Origin: an uncultured bacterium
GTDB taxonomy: Bacteria > Oederibacteriota > PGYV01 > Palsa-1178
Direction: 5' to 3'
Assembly: GCA_937889595.1 (NCBI GenBank)
Contig: CALAOR010000064.1
Span: 1 to 64,000, forward strand
Length of the DNA stretch: 64,000 nt
Shown here piece after piece: positions 1 to 6,999 of this stretch. The first letter of the stretch is position 1. The number at the start of each line of letters is the position of its first letter. The position numbers were made by a program, and so were the translations under genes. The notes below the pieces were generated by a model. That model was given only the letters and a program-made list of their open reading frames with translations, ran no database searches and was not told the DNA's origin.

Positions 1-84
1 CGTGTCATGTACCTGAGCTACTGCGAATCGTGTCATGTACCTGAGCTACTGCGAACCGTGTCATGTACCTGAGCTACTGCGAAT
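1..84. repeat. Tandem array of a 28-bp repeat, three copies
   Basis: Three head-to-tail copies of a 28-bp unit (core CATGTACCTGAGCTACTGCG) fill positions 1-28, 29-56 and 57-84, differing only in the last base. There are no spacers, so this is not a CRISPR. The array may continue left of the window. Part of it forms the left arm of a 77-bp inverted repeat. Confidence 0.9.
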
Positions 85-110
85 GGTACATGATGGTACA
101 TGGCGTTTTA
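34..110 (+). repeat. Left arm of perfect 77-bp inverted repeat flanking the GT39 gene
   Basis: Bases 34-110 are the exact reverse complement of 2872-2948, by direct comparison of all 77 bases. The arm contains nearly two units of the 28-bp repeat plus a short GGTACATGATGGTACATGG stretch. The segment between the arms is about 2.76 kb and carries one gene. No transposase or recombinase is seen inside. Confidence 0.92.
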
Positions 111-205
111 AAGTTGTTGGGCGCGAATATTGTAAGCGTTGAAAAAGTAATACCGTAAAGCCTGGGAAGGTATTTAGAGACTGCCCGAGAAGCCTTTATG
201 TTAAG

Positions 206-309
206 TCGTGACTGGTGCTGATAAGATTTTGCCTCAGGATTTTGCGCTTGAATTATAAAGGGGTATCGCGCAAAGGCCTGAGTCAAAATCTTATCAGCGC
301 CAGTCACGA
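206..309. repeat. 104-nt foldback element 1 (42-nt arms, 20-nt loop)
   Basis: Left arm 206-247 pairs with right arm 268-309 with few mismatches; the loop is 248-267. The ends read TCGTG...CACGA, and the loop-proximal arm ends read GGATTTTGCGC and GCGCAAAGGCC. The same lengths, ends, core and loop type recur at 35933-36036 with a different arm middle. It lies in the 5' intergenic region of the GT39 gene. The rest of 111-447 shows no gene; the short ORFs there follow from the repeat. Confidence 0.88.
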
Positions 310-334
310 TAAAATAATACGCCATATTAATGAG

Positions 335-355
335 GGTTTTCCGCCACTATCATTT
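335..355 (+). repeat. TTTTCC-type element border motif
   Basis: The 21-nt stretch GGTTTTCCGCCACTATCATT(T) resembles sites at 3490-3510, 36094-36114 and, more weakly, 55353-55370. At 35905-36114 the same motif is the right terminal inverted repeat of a 210-bp element, so here it may mark a decayed right border. A weak left partner may lie near 176-193. Confidence 0.45.
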
Positions 356-447
356 ACATTTGTTTTAATGTGCTCTGTAATGAACGAAATAGAAATAAGG
401 GGATTGCGGGACGGGAATACATAATTCCGGGAGAGGGCAAACATATC

Positions 448-2700
448 ATGTTATACACCAAAAAATTACTGAAATCTTATTACCGGTTTATAAATGCGGC
501 CGGGCCTTTTAACCTTATTGTATTTTCCTTTTTTTGCGGGTTATTGGGGCAATATTTCCTTTATACCATGAAAAACCTGCCGGCGGGACTCGCGTTCTTT
601 CTGGCCGGCGTGCTTTTTTTTGTTTTAGCCGACGCTTCGGCGGTAAAAAAACAGGAGCCTGAAAAAATACCGGTAAGATTGGAAGTTGTTTTGTTTTTGT
701 TCATCCTGGCGCTGGGCATATTTTTCAGGGTTTACAGGACCGGAATGGTCCCTCCGGGTTTCTTCCCGGATGAGGCACAGAGCAGTCAGGACGCTCTGTC
801 GATAATGAACGGCCGGCACGTTTTGTACCAGGAAACGTCCCTGCCCATATACATAAAAGGGCAGGTGGACAACCCGGCCATGCTCATATATATCGTTGCC
901 GCAGTTTTCAAATTATTCGGAGCCGGGATAAACCAGGCAAGGCTCGCAGGCGCGGCCCTGACCGGGATACTCGCGATCCCGGCGATATATTTCCTGGTGC
1001 GTTATCTTATGGGCGTAAGGCCCGCGTTAATCGCCGCATTCCTGCTTGCTGTAATGCGCTGGCACGTAACTTACAGCAGGATATTTTTCCATGCGGGCTT
1101 TTGTGTATTCATAGTCGTGCTTTTCCTGTATTTTTCATATAGAGCCTACAGGGAAAAGAAATGGGCCGACTTTATTTTATCGGGGTTTACGTTGGGGCTA
1201 ACCCAGTATACTTACCAGCCTGTCAAGCTGCTGTTGGCTTGGACGGTTATATTTGGCGCATATATTATATGGAAGGACAGGCGATTTTTCCCTGAGAATT
1301 ATAAAAAAATCATTGTTTCAGCGGCTATTTTTATCGTCATGCTTATCCCGCTCGGCAATTATATAGCAAGGAATCTTACGGATTATTCTTACAGGATAAA
1401 GCTGCTGTCCGTGTTAAACCCGGACGCGGTCAAAGACTGGATGAACGGCAGGTATACTATGGCAGGGCTTATCCTTGAAAACACCAAAGATACCCTGCTT
1501 ATGTTTAATTACAGGGGCGACGATAATCCCAGGCATAATTACAGGGCACAGCCAATGCTTGATTTCATAAGCGGAACAACGGCGTTCCTGGGTTTTGGAT
1601 TCCTGCTATTTAAGTGCCTGCAGCCGTTTCCGTTTTTTATCCTGTCCATATTCGTTATCTCGCTTATGGGCAGCATCCTCAATATAGCCGCGCCGCACGC
1701 AACCAGAGCCATAATGGCAATACCGCTACTCGTCATTTTCAGCGCGGTTTTCCTGCAAAAAGTCTTTTTATATTTTAAGGAACAATACGGGAACAAGCAG
1801 GGGCCTGGGTTTACGATGTTTGTTTCAGCCGTGCTTCTATTCAGCGGCTGGCTCAATTTCAACAGTTATTTCAACGGGTATGGGAAGGATATTGACATCT
1901 GGGACGCTTTTACATCAGACGGCAGCGCAGCCGCAAAATATCTCGCGTCGCTCGGCCCAAAATGGCACGGGCTGGTCGAGACATACTATTATTCGCAGTA
2001 TTACAACAGCACGCCTTTTAATTTTGTCATGCAGGTGGATAACACCCTGAATTATGAGGGTTTTGATATAGACAGTTCGATCCCTATTAAATCGGCGCTA
2101 AAAAAGAATTTTGTGTATTTATTTCCGGCCGGTTACGAGACTATCGTGCCCCTATTGCGTAAAATGTACCCTGATGGGAAATACAAGCCTTTTCAGAAAA
2201 GGTATAATGAAAAATCCATTTCATTTTCAAGTTATGAAGTTCCCTATGAAAACGTCCGCGATTATACGGGGCGCGGACTGCACAACGGCCTAACCGGATA
2301 TTATTACAGCAGTTCCGACTGGAAAGGTATGGAAATCCTGAAGAAACATGATTGGTTCATATTGATACACCATTCGCCCGCGGTGAGCAATAATATCAAG
2401 TCGATCATGTGGAAAGGGAAAATAACGGTCCCGGACGGGGGTAAGTATGTATTCGTGGGAGATTCCGAAGATGACGATTACTGGGATATAAGCATAGACG
2501 GCGTTAAATCGGTTGTAAGCCCCGTCAAAAAGGGAAAAGTAATCGACAAGGGCGAGGTTATAATAAAGCGGGGGGTTCACGATTTTATTGTCCGGTGTTC
2601 CAGCTTCAGGGATATACAGAAGATGAAACTTTTCTGGATACCGCCGGGCGGCGGTGACAATCCGGTCGTTATTCCAAACGAACTGCTGCTGCCCGAATAG
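448..2700 (+). CDS. GT39-type membrane glycosyltransferase with C-terminal PA14 domain
   Basis: This 750-residue protein probably transfers a sugar from a lipid-phosphate donor on the outer face of the cytoplasmic membrane, as ArnT/PMT-type enzymes do. Multiple hydrophobic segments span roughly residues 15-480, and an early loop has an acidic motif (FFPDEAQSSQDA) like the catalytic Asp/Glu loop of GT39 enzymes. The last 140 residues look like a PA14 domain: GLTGYYY, then SIMWKGKITVPDGGKYVF and a DSEDDDYW patch. PA14 domains often bind carbohydrate, so an extracytoplasmic glycan-binding tail is inferred. I chose the ATG at 448 because a purine-rich GGGAGAGGG precedes it; an in-frame start at 370 exists but lacks one. 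The gene stands alone inside 77-bp inverted repeats. The sugar and acceptor cannot be read from the sequence. Confidence 0.8.
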   Translation: MLYTKKLLKSYYRFINAAGPFNLIVFSFFCGLLGQYFLYTMKNLPAGLAFFLAGVLFFVLADASAVKKQEPEKIPVRLEVVLFLFILALGIFFRVYRTGMVPPGFFPDEAQSSQDALSIMNGRHVLYQETSLPIYIKGQVDNPAMLIYIVAAVFKLFGAGINQARLAGAALTGILAIPAIYFLVRYLMGVRPALIAAFLLAVMRWHVTYSRIFFHAGFCVFIVVLFLYFSYRAYREKKWADFILSGFTLGLTQYTYQPVKLLLAWTVIFGAYIIWKDRRFFPENYKKIIVSAAIFIVMLIPLGNYIARNLTDYSYRIKLLSVLNPDAVKDWMNGRYTMAGLILENTKDTLLMFNYRGDDNPRHNYRAQPMLDFISGTTAFLGFGFLLFKCLQPFPFFILSIFVISLMGSILNIAAPHATRAIMAIPLLVIFSAVFLQKVFLYFKEQYGNKQGPGFTMFVSAVLLFSGWLNFNSYFNGYGKDIDIWDAFTSDGSAAAKYLASLGPKWHGLVETYYYSQYYNSTPFNFVMQVDNTLNYEGFDIDSSIPIKSALKKNFVYLFPAGYETIVPLLRKMYPDGKYKPFQKRYNEKSISFSSYEVPYENVRDYTGRGLHNGLTGYYYSSSDWKGMEILKKHDWFILIHHSPAVSNNIKSIMWKGKITVPDGGKYVFVGDSEDDDYWDISIDGVKSVVSPVKKGKVIDKGEVIIKRGVHDFIVRCSSFRDIQKMKLFWIPPGGGDNPVVIPNELLLPE

Positions 2701-2706
2701 CAGATA

Positions 2707-2736
2707 GGATACTGTCCGCCTTCGCTAAAGCTCCGG
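2707..2736 (+). repeat. Small hairpin downstream of the GT39 gene
   Basis: A GGATACTGTCCGCC stretch resembles the left border ATACTGCCGGA of the 210-bp element at 35905. TCCGCC and GGCGGA can form a 6-bp stem immediately after the stop codon. No T-tract follows, so it is not a clear terminator. Confidence 0.4.
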
Positions 2737-2772
2737 CGGAATTGTTGATGGACTTCGTATTCGGCTCCTACA

Positions 2773-2831
2773 AATATCTGCCTGCATTTGTAGGGGCAGC
2801 ATATTATGCTGCCCGCCCCTTGCGGGCTTTT
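2773..2831 (+). repeat. 59-nt dispersed repeat carrying a terminator-like hairpin
   Basis: The 59 bases match 36042-36100 with three differences. Two hairpins are present: GGGCAGCAT / ATGCTGCCC, and GCCCGC / GCGGGC followed by TTTTT. The second has the form of an intrinsic terminator and would end transcription of the GT39 gene. The other copy sits in the same position behind the DUF2723 gene. Confidence 0.75.
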
Positions 2832-2871
2832 TCGACTTTTTCAACGATTACAATATTCGCACCAGGCAGCA

Positions 2872-2948
2872 TAAAACGCCATGTACCATCATGTACCATT
2901 CGCAGTAGCTCAGGTACATGACACGGTTCGCAGTAGCTCAGGTACATG
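2872..2948 (-). repeat. Right arm of perfect 77-bp inverted repeat
   Basis: This is the exact reverse complement of 34-110 and includes nearly two units of the 28-bp repeat. With the 59-nt repeat it accounts for most of the 316-bp gap after the GT39 gene. Confidence 0.92.
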
Positions 2949-2970
2949 GCATGCCATGGTACGGATAAAT

Positions 2971-3002
2971 AAAAAAGCCCCGTATATGACCGGGGCTTTT
3001 TT
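2971..3002. terminator. Bidirectional intrinsic terminator
   Basis: A GCCCCG / CGGGGC stem with an 8-nt loop is flanked by A6 on the left and T-rich sequence on the right, so it can end transcripts from either side. Its main client is probably the minus-strand DUF1540 gene, whose stop is 15 bp away. Confidence 0.85.
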
Positions 3003-3016
3003 ATTTTGTTTTTTTT

Positions 3017-3307
3017 TCAGGCTTTTTCCGAAAAAGTCATGCAATCCGCATGCTCCCCGTGCCATCCGACGTTGACTTTATCAGCTTCACAAAGCATCAT
3101 GTTGTTAAAGCGGCAGTTTGGGACCTTGCACGCTCCGACGCTGCTCGATATGCTGTCGTTGCCCGCCTTGTTGCTGGACTTGATAAAAGTGTCGCACTCC
3201 TGGTGCGGCCCGCCGACATTGATGCCAAGCGCATGGCAAGTCTGATCCTGGTTAAACGAACATCCATCCACCTGGCACTTCACAACTTCCGGTTTGAAAC
3301 ACTTCAT
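3017..3307 (-). CDS. DUF1540 protein with two cysteine-rich repeats
   Basis: This small 96-residue protein has two similar cysteine clusters: a first around CQVDGCSFNQDQTCHA followed by GPHQECDTF, and a second around CKVPNCRFNNMMLCEA followed by GEHADCMTF. This four-cysteine pattern with a conserved His fits the DUF1540 family, small proteins of unknown function often thought to bind metal. I chose the ATG at 3307 because AGGAGG lies 8 bases upstream; the ORF track begins three codons earlier at a GTG inside that ribosome site. The gene is alone on this strand and ends at a good terminator. No function is assigned. Confidence 0.85.
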   Translation of the reverse strand: MKCFKPEVVKCQVDGCSFNQDQTCHALGINVGGPHQECDTFIKSSNKAGNDSISSSVGACKVPNCRFNNMMLCEADKVNVGWHGEHADCMTFSEKA

Positions 3308-3418
3308 GAATTCCACCTCCTAAGTGTATTTATATAATTTATACCATCAGCGCGGGTCCTGCGCAACGCGCGGTTTCTTCATTTTTTTGACTTTTCTCCA
3401 CTTGGGGGGAATATCGCA

Positions 3419-3446
3419 TTGACAAAGCGCCAGCCACGGGTATAAT
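3419..3446 (+). promoter_or_regulatory. Sigma-70-type promoter for the 3529 gene
   Basis: TTGACA at 3419-3424 and TATAAT at 3441-3446 are separated by 16 bp, both matching consensus exactly. The transcript would begin near 3453 and carry a leader of about 75 nt containing the 39-nt dispersed repeat. Confidence 0.75.
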
Positions 3447-3464
3447 TTAAATACTGCCGGACAT

Positions 3465-3503
3465 TATAAAGAATTCCATGGTTTTATATGGTTTTCCAAC
3501 AGT
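3465..3503 (+). repeat. 39-nt dispersed repeat, copy 1 (in a 5' leader)
   Basis: The 39 bases beginning TATAAAGAATT match 55328-55366 at 36 of 39 positions. TATAAA and TTTATA near the ends of its first half can pair. The copy lies between the promoter and ribosome site of the 3529 gene; ATACTGCCGGA just upstream and TTTTCCAACAGTATCATT at its end match the borders of the element at 35905-36114. Confidence 0.75.
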
Positions 3504-3528
3504 ATCATTTAAAATGAGGAGGCGGCAA

Positions 3529-4113
3529 ATGAAAAAAATTGTATTTTGCGTTATTTTTATTCTTGCATCGGCTATGATCTGGGCCGGGAAAATTACGATT
3601 GGCGAAATTACGGCAATGCAGTTTATGGAACGGCAGAACCGCATGCAGGACAAAAAGGTCATCGTGCAGTATGACGCAAAGGCGAAGCTGACTTATGTGT
3701 ATTTTGAGGACGTTATGGGCGATTATGCCGTCGTACTCGGTGGAAAAAATAAAGCTGAACTCCTGGGCCTGATATCTTTATATTTAAAGATGGAAAAAGA
3801 AACTTCCGAAAAAGGGATAAAGGCGCAGAAACGGCTGGGAAACATAATAACCAGTCTGTATTTTAAATACAATGATAAATGGTTCATGTCCGCGCCCGAT
3901 GTGCCTGTGTTCGTCAAATTCCTTTCCCAGTCTGATTCGGTGCACCAGATGGTATTCACGTACGGGGCGGCCCAAAATCCCAAAAATTTGTCTATAACAC
4001 TATCGCCTTCCGACAGGTATTTTTCAAAAGAACAGGCCCGGCTGCTTTATACCGCGCTGGAAAAGGGAAGCGCCGGTGTAAAACGGAAAAAACCCGCGGC
4101 AAACGGCAGATGA
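3529..4113 (+). CDS. Secreted or periplasmic hypothetical protein
   Basis: I do not recognise this 194-residue protein. It begins with a signal peptide (MKKIVFCVIFILASAMIWAG), so export is likely. The mature part is soluble-looking, with scattered Lys/Asp residues and a basic tail (KRKKPAANGR). The ATG at 3529 follows GAGGAGG; the ORF-track start at 3478 lies inside the dispersed repeat and has no ribosome site. The gene has its own promoter, and its stop overlaps the start of the aldehyde dehydrogenase gene by four bases, so the two are probably cotranscribed and translationally coupled. Confidence 0.75.
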   Translation: MKKIVFCVIFILASAMIWAGKITIGEITAMQFMERQNRMQDKKVIVQYDAKAKLTYVYFEDVMGDYAVVLGGKNKAELLGLISLYLKMEKETSEKGIKAQKRLGNIITSLYFKYNDKWFMSAPDVPVFVKFLSQSDSVHQMVFTYGAAQNPKNLSITLSPSDRYFSKEQARLLYTALEKGSAGVKRKKPAANGR

Positions 4114-5492
4114 AGGGAATAAATATAAGAACGATCCTTGACAGGCAGAGAAAATATTTTGCGTCACACGCGACAAAAGGAATTGATTTCCGGCTGAAAC
4201 AGCTGAAGAAATTAAGGGACGCGCTGCGCGCATCCGAAGATAAGATAGCTGTCGCGCTGTATAAGGACCTGCATAAATCAAAAGCCCAGGCGTATTTGAC
4301 CGAAACAGGGATATGCCTGCAGGAAATAACGCACATAATAAAAAACCTGAAGGCCTGGGCCGGGCCCCAAAACGCGGCATGGCCGGTGCTTTTTCCGTTT
4401 TCAAAAAACTATGTACGGCGCGAGCCTTTCGGCGTTGTGCTTGTGGTTTCCCCGTGGAATTATCCTTTTTTTCTGTCTCTGCTGCCGCTTATGGGCGCAC
4501 TCGCCGCGGGCAACTGTGTTATTTTAAAACCTTCAAGGCACTCGCCCGGGAGCGCGCTGGCGCTTGACGAAATCATATCCGGCTGTTTTGACGAAGAATA
4601 CGTAAAAGTTCTGCGGCTGGCCCCGGGCTCAAAAATGGATATTTTAAAGGAAAAATTCGATTACATTTTTTTTACAGGCGGGGAAGACGCGGGGAAAAAG
4701 ATCCTGTCCGCCGCCGCAAAGCACATAACGCCTGTGACCCTGGAACTCGGCGGGAAATGCCCGTGCATTGTAGATTCAGATATTGACCTTGAAAAAACCG
4801 CAAAAAGGATAGTCTTCGGGAAATTCCTTAATGCCGGCCAGACGTGCGTCTCCCCTGATTATATACTGGTGGAAAAAGGGATAAAGGACAGGCTTGTACA
4901 AAAGATAAAACAAAATATAGCGCGGATGTACGGGGATAACCCGCAGAAAAGCGCGGATTACGGAAGGATCATAAACAATGATCAATTTGACAGGATTGCG
5001 GGATATTTAGGTTGCGGGGATATTGCTGCAGGCGGGAAAATGGACAGGAGAACCGGGTATATGGAGCCGGTTCTGCTGGAAAACGTTTCGCAGGGAAGCA
5101 AGGTAATGAGGGATGAAATTTTTGGGCCTGTTTTGCCTGTCATCACGTATACGGGGCTGGAAGAAGCGATAGATTTTGTAAACAAAAGGCAAAAACCGCT
5201 TGTTCTTTACTTTTTTTCAAGGGATAAAAAAAAGCAGGAAAAAGTCCTGAACGAAACATCTTCCGGGAGCGTGTGCGTTAATGACACTGTCATACACCTG
5301 TCGTCAAAAGAACTGCCTTTCGGAGGCACGGGTAACAGCGGATTCGGAAGGTACAGGGGGAAGTCCAGCTTTGATACATTTTCCAACGCCAAAAGCGTTT
5401 TGAAACAGACCAACCTGTTTGACCTGGACCTGCGGTACCCGCCGGTTGCAAAATGGGCGATGAAACTTTTAAAATTATTCCTAAAAGGTTAA
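4110..5492 (+). CDS. Aldehyde dehydrogenase (class 3 / fatty or coniferyl aldehyde type)
   Basis: This 460-residue enzyme should oxidise an aldehyde to the acid with NAD(P)+. The order of motifs is that of the family: PWNYPFFLSLLPLMGALAAG for cofactor binding, FTGG near residue 190, LELGGK with the general-base Glu, and GQTC with the catalytic Cys at about residue 246. The C-terminus has PFGGTGNSGFGRYRG. The length and the short N-terminus fit class-3 enzymes, several of which act on long-chain or aromatic aldehydes and may be membrane-associated. Substrate is not readable. It overlaps the upstream secreted-protein gene by ATGA. Confidence 0.9.
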   Translation: MKGINIRTILDRQRKYFASHATKGIDFRLKQLKKLRDALRASEDKIAVALYKDLHKSKAQAYLTETGICLQEITHIIKNLKAWAGPQNAAWPVLFPFSKNYVRREPFGVVLVVSPWNYPFFLSLLPLMGALAAGNCVILKPSRHSPGSALALDEIISGCFDEEYVKVLRLAPGSKMDILKEKFDYIFFTGGEDAGKKILSAAAKHITPVTLELGGKCPCIVDSDIDLEKTAKRIVFGKFLNAGQTCVSPDYILVEKGIKDRLVQKIKQNIARMYGDNPQKSADYGRIINNDQFDRIAGYLGCGDIAAGGKMDRRTGYMEPVLLENVSQGSKVMRDEIFGPVLPVITYTGLEEAIDFVNKRQKPLVLYFFSRDKKKQEKVLNETSSGSVCVNDTVIHLSSKELPFGGTGNSGFGRYRGKSSFDTFSNAKSVLKQTNLFDLDLRYPPVAKWAMKLLKLFLKG

Positions 5493-5523
5493 AGTCCGGT
5501 TATATCTTGTCTGATTTAAAAAC

Positions 5524-5552
5524 TTGACAAATCCCCCCCTGCATGGTATTTT
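5524..5552 (+). promoter_or_regulatory. Promoter of the marR operon
   Basis: TTGACA (5524-5529) and TATTTT (5547-5552) are separated by 17 bp, a good sigma-70-type arrangement in front of the MarR gene. Confidence 0.7.
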
Positions 5553-5553
5553 T

Positions 5554-5583
5554 GTTCAATATGGAACTGTTCTAAATAGAACA
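5554..5583. promoter_or_regulatory. Tandem palindromes, likely MarR operator
   Basis: Two adjacent palindromes follow the -10 box: GTTC-N6-GAAC at 5554-5567 and TGTTCTA-AA-TAGAACA at 5568-5583. They cover the expected transcription start, the usual place for MarR-family self-repression. Binding by the adjacent regulator is inferred. Confidence 0.65.
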
Positions 5584-5602
5584 ATCTGACGGAGTTAAAA
5601 CC

Positions 5603-6037
5603 ATGAAGGCAAAAAAAGAGAAAACAACGCAGGCGGCCAGGATCATATCGCTGTTAAGATGCGCTCAGATGTCCTTAAAGCACAGGATCATGGAAAGGGC
5701 AAAGGATTTTGGGCTTACCGTGCCGCAGTTCATGGTCATTCACGAGATTTCAAAGGGAGATGGGGCGACAATGCACGACGTGGTTGCCGCGCTCGCGCTC
5801 CCGAAGAGCACCGTTTCCAGGATAGTGGACCAGCTGGTGAACATGTCCATAGTTAAAAGCAAAAGGCCCTTTGATGACAGGAGGACGGTGAACCTGTCCA
5901 TTACGCATAAAATGAGAAAGTCCAAAATGAAAGTCATGGAATCTGTAGGGGCGGATATCGAGAGGAAGCTTGGCAGGAAAAAAGGCGCGGGGATAATAGC
6001 GGCCCTGGAAGAGATAGTGGAGATTATTAAATACTGA
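5603..6037 (+). CDS. MarR-family transcriptional regulator
   Basis: The 144-residue protein has the MarR winged-helix layout: a helical dimerisation N-terminus, a recognition region around LALPKSTVSRIVDQLVNMSIV, and a wing with the conserved DDRRTVNLSIT. Such proteins usually repress a neighbouring efflux operon and release DNA on binding a small phenolic or lipophilic ligand. A GGAG precedes the ATG. Two palindromes overlapping its promoter are the probable operator, so it likely represses itself and the hlyD-mfs genes downstream. Confidence 0.9.
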   Translation: MKAKKEKTTQAARIISLLRCAQMSLKHRIMERAKDFGLTVPQFMVIHEISKGDGATMHDVVAALALPKSTVSRIVDQLVNMSIVKSKRPFDDRRTVNLSITHKMRKSKMKVMESVGADIERKLGRKKGAGIIAALEEIVEIIKY

Positions 6038-6058
6038 AAATAAAGCGGAATAAAATCA

Positions 6059-6076
6059 GGCGCTTAAATAAGCGCC
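6059..6076. promoter_or_regulatory. Perfect 8-2-8 palindrome between marR and hlyD
   Basis: GGCGCTTA-AA-TAAGCGCC forms a stem in the 58-bp gap. It has no T-tract and so is not a terminator; it could be an RNA processing or pausing hairpin. Confidence 0.5.
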
Positions 6077-6095
6077 ATAACTGAAGAGGTGGATT

Positions 6096-6959
6096 ATGCC
6101 GGATAGAAAAGAAGTACACGCACATCATGAGGCAGCAACGGTCCCAAAAGCACCGTGGTGGCAGAATAAAAACGCGAAAATGGCGGGTATGATAATAGGC
6201 TCATTATCTGTCGTTGCCTTTATCATGTGGCTTATATTTTTTATGCCCTACACCGCGACCGATGATGCCAGGATAGACGCCGATGTGATAAAAGCGGCAA
6301 ACCTCGGCGCCAGCGCCCAGATAATAAAGATATACGTGAAGGAAGGCGACAGGGTAGCCGCAGGCACGCTGCTTGTCGAGCTCGACCATACCATGGCGCA
6401 GACACAGCTCGAAAGGGCCCAGGCACACTCGAATTACACGGCAGTTGACTTCAAAAGGAACAAGAATGTCGGAAGCCAGCAGGGCATAAGCCAGCAGCAG
6501 GTGGACAGGACCTTTCAGGAAGCGGCAATCGCGCAGGCTGACGTAAAGCTCGCGCAGATAGCCCTCGACAGGACATATATCAAAAGCCCCGTGGACGGGG
6601 TTGTGATACAGAAGACCGCGGACGAAGGAAATATACTCGAGACAAATCAGACAGCGGTCATCATAGCGGACATGGGCCACGCGTGGGTTTCGGCGAACAT
6701 ACTGGAAAAAGCTGTGCACGACGTGAAGATCGGACAGCGGGTTTATGTGTCCGTCGACGAGGGCGGCGAGCTTAATGGAAAAGTTGCTGACGTGCGCAAG
6801 GCGTCGGCTTCGATGTTCGCGCTCATACCCTCAGACAACGCTTCGGGCAATTTTGTGAAAGTCGAGCAGAGAATACCCATAAAAATTGAACTTGAACCGC
6901 ATACCGACAGGGAACTAAGGGTCGGGGAATCGGTGCAGATCAGGATAAAGATCAGGTAG
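6096..6959 (+). CDS. HlyD/EmrA-family membrane fusion protein
   Basis: This 287-residue periplasmic adaptor should link the inner-membrane exporter encoded next to an outer-membrane channel. A single membrane segment lies at about residues 30-50, followed by YTATDDARIDADVI, the typical start of the EmrA beta-barrel and lipoyl region. The sequence RTYIKSPVDGVVIQK is the second lipoyl half-motif. The coiled-coil hairpin is short, making the protein smaller than E. coli EmrA (about 390). GAGGTGG precedes the ATG. No TolC-like gene follows, so the outer-membrane channel must be elsewhere. Confidence 0.9.
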   Translation: MPDRKEVHAHHEAATVPKAPWWQNKNAKMAGMIIGSLSVVAFIMWLIFFMPYTATDDARIDADVIKAANLGASAQIIKIYVKEGDRVAAGTLLVELDHTMAQTQLERAQAHSNYTAVDFKRNKNVGSQQGISQQQVDRTFQEAAIAQADVKLAQIALDRTYIKSPVDGVVIQKTADEGNILETNQTAVIIADMGHAWVSANILEKAVHDVKIGQRVYVSVDEGGELNGKVADVRKASASMFALIPSDNASGNFVKVEQRIPIKIELEPHTDRELRVGESVQIRIKIR

Positions 6960-6999
6960 GCTTTACGCGCGCTAAAAAAAACAACGGCGGGATAATATA

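Noticed and set aside
1-84. CRISPR array from 28-bp repeats
   Set aside because: The copies are directly adjacent with no spacers, and no cas genes are in the window.
111-2871. Insertion sequence or composite transposon
   Set aside because: Inverted repeats are perfect, but the only gene inside is a glycosyltransferase and no transposase or target duplication is visible.
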